The notes under the pieces: model-generated
Database searches by the model: none
Seen by the model: only the letters and a program-made list of their open reading frames with translations
Told to the model about the DNA's origin: nothing
Translations under genes and position numbers: made by a program
Shown here: positions 51,701 through 62,004 of the stretch, piece after piece
How the letters are laid out: every line of letters starts with the position of its first letter
How positions within the stretch are numbered: position 1 is the first letter of the stretch
NCBI RefSeq assembly: GCF_964204645.1
Contig: NC_134026.1
Location: forward strand, 8,257,450 to 8,321,449
Reading direction: 5' to 3'
Source: Tubulanus polymorphus
Lineage: Eukaryota > Nemertea > Palaeonemertea > Tubulaniformes > Tubulanidae
Length of the DNA: 64,000 nt

Positions 51701-54700
51701 GTGGTTGCAGGCTTCGTGAAGAGGGGTCCAACCGGCGTTATCTTTAGCGTTTATGTCTATACCTAGAATTTGGAGAAGCATTCGCATTTGAGTATTCAAC
51801 AGAAAATAACACGAAAGAATAAAACTGTTTGTGAATGCAGATTCCTTGACAAATCCAACTTTTCCATGACCGTATGGAAGCCTGATATATACTCACCAGG
51901 GATTGTTAAGAGCTCTTTCACTTTGCAAAAGTTATTCCTCCGACAAGCGACATGGAGTTTAGTCTCCCCTAGAAAATTTAGAAAAACATGCAGTAGGACT
52001 TTCCCGATGAGCGTAACTCTCTGATAAAAGCATTTCGACCTGAATTCCACGCACCTTTGGCATTTCTCTTATTAATAATCGCGACCTTTTTCTGCGGTGA
52101 ATTCTTCGCATCCGGCTTTTCTTTCGTTTTCACTAGTAACGTATTTGAATGACTGAAATTTAAGATCATTAACCCTGGCAAAAAGAAGTACACGTCATTC
52201 GGTCGGCCGATTTTTTTTTAGTCCAAGGAATTTCTTCGTTTAAAATTTTCAATGAATCAAGCATTAATTAAGAAATGCTTAGTCAATAACATATCCAAAA
52301 TCCCTGAGTTTTCCAGGTTTTTTGCAAAATTTGTCGCATTGCCAATGTTTTCCATGATTTTTTTCGAGATTCCTTACGATACCCTGAGCTTTCCAGGTTT
52401 CCAGGTCAGTGGTGCCGCCCCGAGGGAGCGCTACAGTATGACAGTAGACTCCGAGTCGATTGTGTCCTCGATAAAAAAATGTTAAAATTTTTTGTATTCT
52501 AGTACATATGGCAACAACCTATGGTCCCTCCGACTGGGTTGCAATTCGCTAATACCCCCCAGGGAATTTTTAAGTCCTGCGAGATCTGAGGCAAATGAGT
52601 CTACTGTATATGTGAAAAGCATTGGATACTTGGGGCTTATAGATTCATTGAAAATCAGCATAGACCAAGGCAAACGATTACTAACAAGGAGAAACCGTAT
52701 TGATATCTTACGCTATGACTTTCAGGGCTCTCTTATCTTTCCGCGATCGCGCGGGTCGTTTCGGTTTGTGAGGCGACATCGGACCACCGATCAGTTTGGG
52801 CAGCACAAACAAATACTGAGTAATCTGCAAATAATTTTCATAAAATCAACGATGAAACCTCCATTAGATACAGCCAGTTAAAGTCATCATTAGATGAGTC
52901 GTTACAATTTTTTCAGTTCCAATCAATATTTCCAATTCAATTTACTGAGTATAAATTGTCAATTGGATAAGTCGACAGGTTGGATAAGGTTGGTGACTGA
53001 ACCGGAGTTTGCCTGCATCTAATCATTAAATTCAGAGGACAATTAATAATCAAAGACAAATAGTCCCACTTTTTCTCACCAAGTATTTCCATTTTGGAGT
53101 AGTTTTCAGCACTAAACAGAGTAATTTTGACATGAAAAATAGTAATTTGATTGAAAATGAACAATATGTTATTCTGACTTGGAGGGTATTTAATAATAAT
53201 AATAATCTTATTCATATACCACTTTACACTGCGTTTCAAGGCGGTTTACAATAATGAATACATTAAGATAATAATATAGTTTTAATAAAACATTAGTTAT
53301 CATAATACTGAGTAAAAAGAAATGTTTTTAGATTGGTTTTAAAATAATTAATATCATCACTAGTACGTAAGGTTAAAGGCAGATTATTCCATAAAACAGG
53401 GGCAGCGCAAGCAAAAGCTCGATTACCGTAAAAAATTGTATTGCATGACACATGAGACAGTTTAAACATATTAGCTGACCTTAATGAACGACTCGGTTTG
53501 TACAGACACACTAAATTAGACACTAAATTATTTAGATAATTTTGGGGGTAATTGAGGTTTTCAAAAGACAACTCTCAAATAGAGTGTAGTCGTAGGTCTT
53601 CAAAAAGTAGTACGTAACTACTCTCAAATATAGTAGTCGCAGTCAAGTTTGTATCGGGTACTCACGATTTTTTCGAGGTCTAACGGCTGGTCAGGAATAA
53701 TTTTCACGATACTGTCGTCCATAGTTTCGAGCGTAACTCGCGCCACGTGCATCGTTAAATGAGGATTCGAAAGCGTTTGTAAAAACTTTATCATCAACTC
53801 CGGTTTGAGGTGCCATTCGCCTAGCAAAGAAAATCATAATGCACAAGTCAATTAACACGTTCTTATCCACACTTTTACCCAAGTTCAGTTATGTAGCGAA
53901 TTTCCCATTAACTCAAAATAATGAACTAAATTCCCGGAGATTTCCCTAATAATTTTCTAGATTTTCTGATTCCCTGGGCGTACTCTTTTATGACCTCCGA
54001 AGTCGCCATACGAAATCTCCGGTTGGCTCCACACAAAATCCGAATCACACCATCTCGACAGAAAGGAGGTTTCAGATACTCCAAAAAGTCACATGACCAA
54101 TAATAGAGTACGATTGGAGGCAAACGGATTCTCCGATCTGGTAAAACTCCCCCTGAGTTTTCCAGGGTTTCCAAGTCAGTAGCCACCCTGTTCGGTCATA
54201 AATGCTTTCCGATTTCAAAAGTTGTGGCAAGTAAATTTCACAGCTACCTTAGTACATACCCATCATTCTGTTAGACAGTTCGTGTACGAACGAAGATGTC
54301 CGATGGCCTAAATCGATAGATCCCGCGGTCAGTTTGTCGGCTTGCAAGAAGCACTGAGACAGAATTCCAACCATACACTGTATCATCTGAATTACTTCTT
54401 GCTATAAAGGCGCAAAAAAGCATGGCAATCATAACAAATATTTGCCATCATAAAGAAGGCTTTTTTCATCGATTTTGAGTTAGATTCGTAAAACAAGAGA
54501 TGGGCGAGTAACGATTGCTCATCAACATTTTTGCGACCGAAACGAACCGAGCGCTTTGCCAGGCGCCTCCAGCTGGAGCGCCGCCAATATCTCCTTGTTC
54601 TCAGCCAATCACTGTTGAGTACAAGTTCCTTTCTCTTCCGCATCCCGAGCGTGAAACGTTACAAGGGCCACTCTTTTCGCATCGGAGCGGCTACCAGCGC

Positions 54701-57700
54701 AGCAGCCAGGGGGTCCCCGATGCGCAGATAAGGGCAGCTGGCCGCTGGGGGTCGGAAGCTTACCGCAAGTATATAAGGCTGTCTAGATAGTCTCTGTGGG
54801 CTCAGCCACATATGGGTGGCTGTGTGGCATTTTCTGAGCCCACTTTGGCGTATAAACTCATTAATTAATTAGGTCAAACAGCTAGGGCGTTTGACTTCGT
54901 CTTAATATTACGTAACTCTGTATTATTCATCTCCATAACTAGGTCAAAACAGCTAGTTTTGGCGATAATTTTATTATTCTATGTTTATAATATCATTGTA
55001 TAAATATTAGTTAATAAGTTTGTAATGGGTTTTTTTTTGTATACGTCAAAAACAGCTAGGGCGTTTTTGACATTTCTAATTTTTATGTTTTTGTAATAAT
55101 AAACGTCAAGCAGCTAGGGCACTTGGCCTTTTCATCCAAATATGTCTTCGGGTCGTTTCTGTTGCAAAAATACATATTATTTGTTCACGAAAACTCTTGG
55201 CGTTAAGTTACATATTCATCTACCCGGTAACCATATTGTGAATTGTCTCGGACCTAGGATACAGTAATATTCTCTTCCAGTTTTTAAGAGCTTACTCAGC
55301 TTTTGCGTCGGTGGCAGAACTAGAGAATCAAGGTACAAAACGCTCACCTCAGCTTCATTCGAAATTGCTTCGACGAGTAGATCAAGCAACTGTTTACAAT
55401 GATTGTTAACCGTCTGACCGGGCTGACATCCGGGCCATATAATCGTACCCAACAGACAAGGAAACACCTTCTTCTCCGTGCTGAAAGTAAAAACAACTAT
55501 TCTTTGTCATGCCAATAAAAAACTAGGGGTGCAGGGACACTGGTGCATGCCCACTAAGTGCTTTTAAATGCTCAACAATCCGACAATTTCAATGATCTAC
55601 ACCTCGAACAGATGAACAATAAGTGAACTAAAGTCTCAAGCGGGCTAAAAACTAAATATTGGTGTCCCTATTACCAGACTTTTCCCTGATTTCCAGGTAA
55701 GTGGCCACCCGTATAAGCGCAGTCCTAGCGCTAACAAATAGGGCGTAGTCCAATGAAACACTTTAATGTTTTCACTGTAGATAATCAAGGAAGTCCCACT
55801 ATTGGAATTAGATATTTCATATGATATATTTTATCAAAACGAAACGATTAATAAATAACATAATATAATATTCTATTTGTGGGACTTCTTACATTATTTA
55901 CAGAATTCGTTTAACATACGTACTTGTGAAAGTAGTAGCGGGCGTTTTCTTGGAAGAGAGAGACCAAGAATTTCAACAGCAGTTTATTATTGCGAGCGCG
56001 TACGCCGGGAGAGATTTCCTCCTTTGTGTCGTCGTCATCCATCGACTCGTCGTCGCTGTCCGTCTCGTTTTTAATCGGAGCACTTTTTACATTCTGAACC
56101 GACTGACTGAAAAAATACAACAGGAAGAATAACGTGAAATTTAGCAATTCAAAGAAAGTGCTCAAATCTAAAATTTTAGTTACCGGTACATTTCGTGACA
56201 TTATTAAAATATGAGAGAAAATGTTCGAATTAATCAGTAATCAACGGTAAGACCCTCGGATTCATGTTTCATAATTCAGTATGCATCAAACAAATCAAAT
56301 CAGCATTTCTCATTATCAAATAGTAACTAGAACTACGAAGTTCAGAAAGAAGCTTCAAAGAAGTTTTGGGCATTTTGCTTTTATAAAGAGTTTCAAGCGC
56401 CTTTAAAAGCATTTTCTATTTTGAAGGAGTTTTAAAGGTATCAAGGAGTCGTAGATAACGCGACTTGAAAGGATTCCAGTTAAGATGAGTCTACCGTAGA
56501 TCTAAATCCTGAGAAAACCGAGCGCACCTTATCACTTCTTTCACCAAAATCCATTCTTGGCCGCGATTTAAAGTCACCTTGCCGTCGACGCACAGCGACT
56601 GTTGAAAGCATTCCAACAACGCCAGATTCCGCGGCGGATGAATCGCGAGAATCCTTTGAAGCGTCGAGTAAGCCGTCATAGATTTCGAAGAATCCGTCGA
56701 TAACTGAAAATCAAGGCGCGCTAAAATGATTATTTCGTAATTCAATTTTTGAGTAAACGAGTATCGATAAGAAATAAATCAAAACGAAGATCTATCACGT
56801 ACGGTTAACGAGCTGGAAACAGGCAAGTTATGCTTCATTCTGATGTTAATGAGTACGTCAAGAAATTAATTTTGAACAGAATGCATTCACAGGTCGAACT
56901 ACGCAGTTTGAGATACGGTAAACATGCTTTCCTGAACACACAAGGTTATAAGGCATTTGCATTCACAGGTCCAAAGGCAGCATGAGACAACTGGCATCAG
57001 GTTTTTTAACAAACATTTGAGTGACTGGCACCACCCAGCATGATCAGTACATAGTGTGCATATGAAACGGAGTCCCTGCAGATCGGTCATTCCTAGATGG
57101 AGTTTTAAAGGAGAAAATTCAAATTTCGAGGAAGTAACTGCATCACTTTCATATGCTAATTACTGTAGATCCTCCAAAATCAGTATTGTTTTCTCAGTGA
57201 ACCTTTAAATTGGTGGTTTTGTACGCAAACCCTATATACTACCGGTACCTAAACGAAACCCAATTTCTAATTCAGTTACTGCCTAATTTGGTACAAAATC
57301 ATTTGTATCGATTTAGACGTAGTTTACTGAACACGACAAACTAGACAAAAATTTATATTGCTTATTTCTCAAATTGAAGGAGTTTTAATGGAGTTTTAGG
57401 CATTTTTGCTCATATTGAAGAAGAGCATTTTCCAGTTTGCAGGAGTTGAATTTGAAAAGTTGTCGAAGAAATCAAACAAACTTTACGTACCAAAAGAATC
57501 TTAGTCATGAGGACGTTGAGGGTGCACGGCTGAGGATACCGAGTCGACGAGATAGCCGATAGCAATGAGTCGACAGCTAGGTGGTGGTGCTGCTCCTCAA
57601 CGCACGTATCAAATATACTAGTCATCGTGTTCGACAACTGTATCACCGCCACATCATCGGTTTTCTGTTGATTAGTGAGCATGAAAGAGATAAGATAAAT

Positions 57701-60700
57701 TTTAAAGACTTATTAAAATGAAACCACTCTGTCTCAGCTGTTAGCTAATGCCTAAACTCAGGTTGGAGTCGGAAGGAATCGAAGTTGAAGAAATTCAACC
57801 CCTCATATTTTCTACGGCGACATCGAAAAGCAAAAGGAAAGCTCCCAAGAAAAGTAAACGTGATTTTAGATTAACTTACCGGTGATGAAAGTTTGTTCAC
57901 ATTTACTATATTCATCGGCTTCCAACAACAGGGATCCTGACAGAGCTGTGAAGGCGAGAACGATATGAAGATATTTCAAATTAACAATTATTTAAAGTTA
58001 TAATGAGATACTATCTATTATTTCGACAAACCTTTCTTCGTTTATTCGAGACATTTTTGTCTTCTTCATCGCGTTTAAACCTTCTTTTTAAAACTTCATT
58101 CTTCGTCGCAACTTCCGTTCCATCATCAGAATAAGGAGCCCGTCTGTCATCAGATGGTTCTGTATTAACCCAATGAACTGAGGTTAAAATGGGGGTAAAT
58201 TCTATTTCTAAACAGCTACAACTGCGCTTGCAAAGGTCGGTGAGTATACTATTATAACTAATTCAATGGCCAGAATGAATTCTGCACTATTTGACTGAGC
58301 CATCATAGGACATCAGTCAAGTTTGTACATGTTTATAATACCGGTACATATCGGTAAACAAAATTGACGAAACAATTATTCAATAAGTATCTAAGATTAC
58401 CAACCTTTCTTAATAACTTCCAAGCATTCAGATTTCACTGTTTCCCGCAGATTGCCGCACAGTTCCTGTGCGTCCTTCTTCGGTGTAGCAGAGCAACAAT
58501 TGTCCGTACAGGCATGTTTCTTTACGATATGCCGACGCGAACGTCTGATTTGCTGGACTTCAATAGCGGCAGATGGATAATAATCCGAATGGATGGCGTT
58601 TCTGCAATTATCCTTTCCCGGGCGTACAGAAATGATTGCGATGTCCGAATCATCGCTTGTACTTTCTTGCGTAAGATCAACAAGTCCACTATTATTGCCG
58701 ACAGGTGATTTCATCGCCTGTTGACTAGCTTTACTCAGATGACCAGATTTCCCACAAGTACCAGTAGCAGACTGCATATTTTGTGCATTGGAATCAGCAG
58801 AAGTGGCAGACTTGACAATTTTCACATTGGAATCAGCAGGTGGTAAAGACTTGACAATTTTCACGTTGGAATCAGCAGGTGGTAAAGACTTGACAATTTT
58901 CGTATTGGAATTGACTGAAGTTGCAGACTTGAGATTTCCCCTATTAGAATTAATTGAAGTAGCAGACTTGACAATTTTCGCATTGGAATCAGCAGAAGTT
59001 GTAGAATCGACAATTTTCCTGTCGGAATTAACTGAAGTAACAGACTTGACAATTTCTATATTGGAATTAGCAGATGTTGCAGACTTGAGAATTTTCCAAT
59101 TGGAATTAACCGAAGTAGCAGTGGAATCAGCAGAAGTCGCAGAATCGACAATTTTTGCGTTGGAATCAGCAATAGCGACGGATTTAGCTGTTTTGCCAAC
59201 CGACGGGAAATAGTCGAACAAATTGCGGCCATTTTTCGGCGTAGAATTTTGTAGAATCTTTCGTTTGGCGCCGGATCTCTTCGCCGACGGATTGCCGCTC
59301 TTCTGACCGCGGCCGTTCGAGTTCATCTTAACTTCTGGTAGCAACGATTGCCTTTGAGACGATACTACGACGGGAGACATATTGATGTTGTCGTTCGCGC
59401 TGCAGGACGCGTGATTTTCGATTAATTTCGCGACGGATTTCGCTTCTCGATCGATGAAGAACTCCCGCGGATCAGGTGCGGGATCCTGCAAGGAATTCAA
59501 ATTGAAAGTTATCGAATCAAATCTCCGTAGCGTAACGGAACTTTTTTTTGCACATACCCTAAGAATAGAGACAAAAAAAATGTTCATTATGATAGTTTTT
59601 CGTTTCGTAAAATTTCTGGTTTTCAATAGACCTAGACGTATTCACGTTTGTAATATTGAGGTTCCAAAAATAGCTGCCTCAATGACAACCTCGCTTTGGT
59701 ATTGCTCAAGTAGCCAAATTACACTAAACAAGAACATCCTCCCTTGGCAAGGATTCGAACTGTGAAAAGAGAGAAGGGGGCCGGGGTACACTAGAGTCCT
59801 GTGAGACGGACATATCCAAAATCGCGTATTACAACGTTGCTTTATCCGTGAAATGAACTGAACTTAATTCTAACAGAGAAATGTGTATGGCCTAATACAC
59901 AGAGTGTCAAGCTTGCTGCTAATTACTTACATCTCATTAAAACAGTGAACTAATAACTATAAACATTTACATGGTCTCTCGGTTTGGCGAACCCGATAGC
60001 ATCGCTAGACTCAAACTCAGCACAAAACCCTGTCACAGGCGTGCAGGACCAATCAGATTGCCTGTTGTATAATCGCTGATGCAAATTCTCACGAAAAAAC
60101 CCGGGCTAAAATAAAATATCATCTTAGCTGTGTATTCGGGTTAGTGTGGCAGGGTTTCGTACGGTGGCGAGTCTTGATGCCATCAGGTTCAAATCCCTGC
60201 CGGGGGAGGATGCTGAGAAAGGGCTACAGGGACACCATGCCCACTTCGCTTGACTTGACGATTTGACAATCTTAAAGAAGAACATGTTATGAGCTAGAAT
60301 TTTGAGGGGAATCTCGCAATGGATCGAACTTTAACTGACAACTCATAACAAAAACAGAATCATCATAGTCGCAGTGGATTTATTATGTTAGCTTTCCTTT
60401 AGAAAAGCTTACTCACCCGGATTATATAGTCTCCAATATATTCCGGCAGCAGACAGGGTATACCGATTTCTTGCAAAGGTCTCGCGCTTTCTTTATTGGT
60501 AACATCGACGAATGCGTGAGTAATAGCACTCTTACGTATCGTCATAGAACTGAAGGGCGGCTTGTATGAAAAAGTCATCGCGCCACCAGCTTCAAGGAGC
60601 CTACGAAAGTTAAAACAATACATTTCTTTCATCTCAAATACACAGAAAAGTACCAGGTGATTTTGAAATCAGATCAGTCATACATGGATATAAGGAATTT

Positions 60701-62004
60701 CGAAGGAAGCATCTGCATCACAGTCCAATTACTGTAAACTCCTGGGTACTGGTGGTAATCTCGGTAAACCATTTATTGTTAACTGTACCGATTTAGGCAT
60801 AGTCTATGAAAATATTTCTAATTGTCTATTTCTCAAAATTGAAGAGTTTATAAAAGAGTTTAAAAACATTTTGTTCAATTTAAAGGAGTTTCCATTTAGA
60901 AGGAGTGTTTTCAGAATCAAGGAGTTGTAGGGTTCCTGCAGGGCAATGAACTGAAACAAGTCTTTCAAAATGTGCATTAAGATGTTAGCCCAGGTAATTT
61001 TTGGAGTCACTACATAGGTTGCAGCCATGACCACCTATTACGAATATCCTGGGGATTTCAGAAGCACCTTACCGTTTAAAAACAGCAGCTTTCGTTTTGT
61101 TATTCACGAGAATGATAGCCCTCCAACCGGAAAATGCTCCGGATTGAGTCGAGTCGCTGGAGTTCCGCATGCGATTACGTCTCGGAGCGCCGAGAAGATT
61201 ACCGCCACATTTGACATCCACATTCGCCGCCATGCTTTCGTTCCATTCGTATTTAGCCTCAGACACCCATTCGCCCTGTACGGCGCTGTGTCGTATAAAA
61301 TTCGGAGTGACAATCCATTTACCTATAAAAGAATAGTTGGTTTCCGGCGTTCAAAAAAAAAAACAGCCTCGTCGTACTAAGCATCGGCTATCAAATTCTG
61401 AACTAACCTACCTGTTGCGCAACCACCGAGAAATTTTTCACTTCGGCTTAATTTTCCACAGACGATGTGAGTGCAAGTTGATTTAAAACTCTATAGGAAA
61501 CAAGAATATAGCACTAACTATCTCGTATACAATGATAATACATCATTTGATCATAGAACTTTGATGAAACACTTTGTATTGTTTAGTCCATAGTTCCACA
61601 CTGGCGGATTTCATTGGGGATGGACCTTAAAATTGGAATGGCCACTAATTTTGAAAAGGGCAGATTTAGCAATGGGAGGGCTGCAAGCGAAACATTAGTG
61701 GGGGGTTCTTGTGAAATATGACTTTAGAACGTATTTATTACTGATATAACATGATTTCAAGTGTTAAAATCGATAAGGAATAAATATGCTATATTTCATG
61801 TCATCTCGGTAAATTACATCATCTCGGTAATAAGGATGACCCATTAACTCGTCTCGTTATCAATTGATGAAGAATGCAGGCTATTACCTCGCTATTCAAA
61901 TACACTCCTCCGAGCTTCTTGATCATTTTCGCCAACTGCGCGCGCTCGTCCATCGGTAAACCAGATAGGAATATACTGTACTGCGTCCGTAGCCGATACG
62001 TCAT
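48711..62004 (-). CDS. SLF1: SLF1 (SMC5-SMC6 complex localization factor 1), 20 exons
   Basis: Exons in coding order: 61888-62004, 61412-61490, 61073-61322, 60417-60600, 58405-59485, 58032-58159, 57880-57945, 57491-57664, 56528-56703, 55924-56106, 55348-55480, 54260-54401, 53666-53820, 52712-52824, 52055-52152, 51897-51968, 51616-51762, 50978-51094, 50129-50227, 48711-49087. All junction phases agree; 1296 residues (human about 1058). Two BRCT domains lie at about 5-85 (SGLP...CTHIV...[10 protein letters not shown]) and 120-205. Then comes a long low-complexity linker (211-570) with a 13-residue repeat and SUMO-interaction-like motifs, a helical middle, ankyrin repeats at about 1025-1150 ([36 protein letters not shown]), and a C-terminal helical region. 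SLF1 works in the nucleus, linking RAD18 at damaged DNA to SMC5/6 through SLF2. The linker is longer than in vertebrates. The donor of exon 17 is the weakest junction (GTCAGT, or GTTACT fifteen bases earlier). Confidence 0.9.
49193..49366. mobile_element. pogo/Tigger-like miniature inverted-repeat element
   Basis: The ends read TACAGCGGAACCTCGTTATA and, on the other strand, TACAATGGAACCTCGTTACC, flanked by TA. CAG-N-GGAACCTCGTTATAACG is typical of pogo/Tigger ends. It is about 170 bp with no coding sequence and lies just upstream of the last SLF1 exon. Confidence 0.65.
49458..49603. mobile_element. foldback element with TACAGTAGACT ends, copy 1
   Basis: It starts TACAGTAGACTAC and ends GAGTCTACTGTA, giving inverted ends TACAGTAGACT. 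It is about 146 bp with no ORF. The same ends bound the element at 52440. Confidence 0.55.
49669..49807. mobile_element. GGRCCCAGTT foldback element, copy 6
   Basis: The left end GGGCCAGTTGCATAGTCGC pairs with the right end (other strand) GGGCCCAGTTGCGCAGTCGT. The interior matches copy 2 closely (ACCAGTCTAAGACC, AACAACTTAA). It lies in an SLF1 intron. Confidence 0.65.
50429..50724. mobile_element. piggyBac-type miniature element with internal palindromes
   Basis: The element is bounded by TTAA on both sides, with perfect 11-bp terminal inverted repeats CCCTTTCAGTG (50433-50443) and CACTGAAAGGG (50710-50720). TTAA target sites and CCCTTT-like ends are piggyBac hallmarks. There is no transposase. 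Inside are three copies of a 19-bp palindrome (50542-50560, 50644-50662, 50687-50705) of form TACACCGC-NNN-GCGGTGTA; the third has one arm change. It lies in an SLF1 intron. Confidence 0.8.
52440..52610. mobile_element. foldback element with ACAGTAGACTC ends, copy 2
   Basis: It starts GACAGTAGACTCCGAG and ends GAGTCTACTGTATA. It has the same inverted ends as copy 1, 3 kb away, but a different interior. It lies in an SLF1 intron, just downstream (in gene order) of the exon at 52712. Confidence 0.55.
53190..53571 (-). mobile_element. 3' end of a CR1/L2-type LINE retrotransposon
   Basis: The minus strand encodes the end of a LINE reverse-transcriptase [18 protein letters not shown], then [21 protein letters not shown] and [10 protein letters not shown] before the stop at 53293. 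This block closes ORF2 in many CR1/L2-like elements. About 90 nt later comes ACCGCCTTGAAACGC...GTAAAGTGGTATATGAATAA followed by (ATT)n, the usual 3' tail of these elements. It is 5'-truncated and sits in an SLF1 intron, in the same orientation as the gene. Confidence 0.8.
54591..54790 (+). pseudogene. broken tyrosine recombinase C-terminus (DIRS- or Crypton-like element)
   Basis: Inside SLF1 intron 11, on the opposite strand. One frame gives a recombinase segment ending in [16 protein letters not shown], with the catalytic His-x-x-Arg. The next frame continues with [20 protein letters not shown], with the second His/Trp-region motif (GRW) and the likely Tyr nucleophile near the end. The two halves meet at a run of G residues around 54708, so one frameshift breaks the gene. 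I see no upstream catalytic Arg block or reverse transcriptase nearby. Such recombinases belong to DIRS-like retroelements and Cryptons; the class cannot be decided from this piece. Confidence 0.75.
54796..54843. repeat. 10-bp perfect inverted repeat downstream of recombinase remnant
   Basis: GTGGGCTCAG (54796-54805) and CTGAGCCCAC (54834-54843) are exact reverse complements, enclosing a smaller CCAC/GTGG hairpin. It begins six bases after the recombinase stop codon and just before the array of short hairpins, so it probably belongs to the same element's 3' region. Confidence 0.6.
54873..55127. repeat. array of four hairpins with shared loop core and length-matched stems
   Basis: Four hairpins lie at 54873-54895, 54943-54963, 55045-55071 and 55105-55127. 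Loops 1 and 3 are AGCTAGGGC; loop 4 is the same with flanking bases; loop 2 is shortened to AGCTA. Stems follow GTC-A(n)-C on the left and G-T(n)-GAC on the right. The A and T runs match within each hairpin (3/3, 4/4, 5/5; 2/2 in the fourth). Hairpins 2 and 4 have GGC in place of GAC, which would form a G-U pair in RNA. AT-rich spacers of about 35-80 bp separate them. They follow the broken tyrosine recombinase and are probably part of that element. Confidence 0.75.
56340..56480 (+). repeat. dispersed AAGGAGTTTT repeat, partial copy B
   Basis: Only the right part is present: AGTTTTGGGCATTTTGCTT, TTGAAGGAGTTTTAAAGG and CAAGGAGTCGTAG. It lies in an SLF1 intron. Confidence 0.5.
57085..57440 (+). 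repeat. dispersed AAGGAGTTTT repeat, copy C
   Basis: TCGGTCATTCCTAG, TAATTACTGTAGATCCTCC, TTTCTCAAATTGAAGGAG and GGCATTTTTGCTC occur in the same order as copies A and D. It lies in an SLF1 intron. Confidence 0.6.
58780..59190 (-). repeat. coding minisatellite, 39-bp unit, in SLF1 exon 5
   Basis: About ten units encode a 13-residue repeat of form [11 protein letters not shown]-x-K (residues about 309-445). Two neighbouring units read [13 protein letters not shown] identically, suggesting recent duplication. The frame is kept throughout. Confidence 0.9.
60665..60935 (+). repeat. dispersed AAGGAGTTTT repeat, copy D
   Basis: TCAGTCATACATGG, CCAATTACTGTAAACTCC, TATTTCTCAAAATTGAAG and ATCAAGGAGTTGTAG occur in order. 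It lies in an SLF1 intron. Confidence 0.6.

Noticed and set aside
58788-59213. 141-codon plus-strand ORF with Glu/Leu/Thr repeats
   Set aside because: It is the antisense of the SLF1 exon 5 minisatellite.
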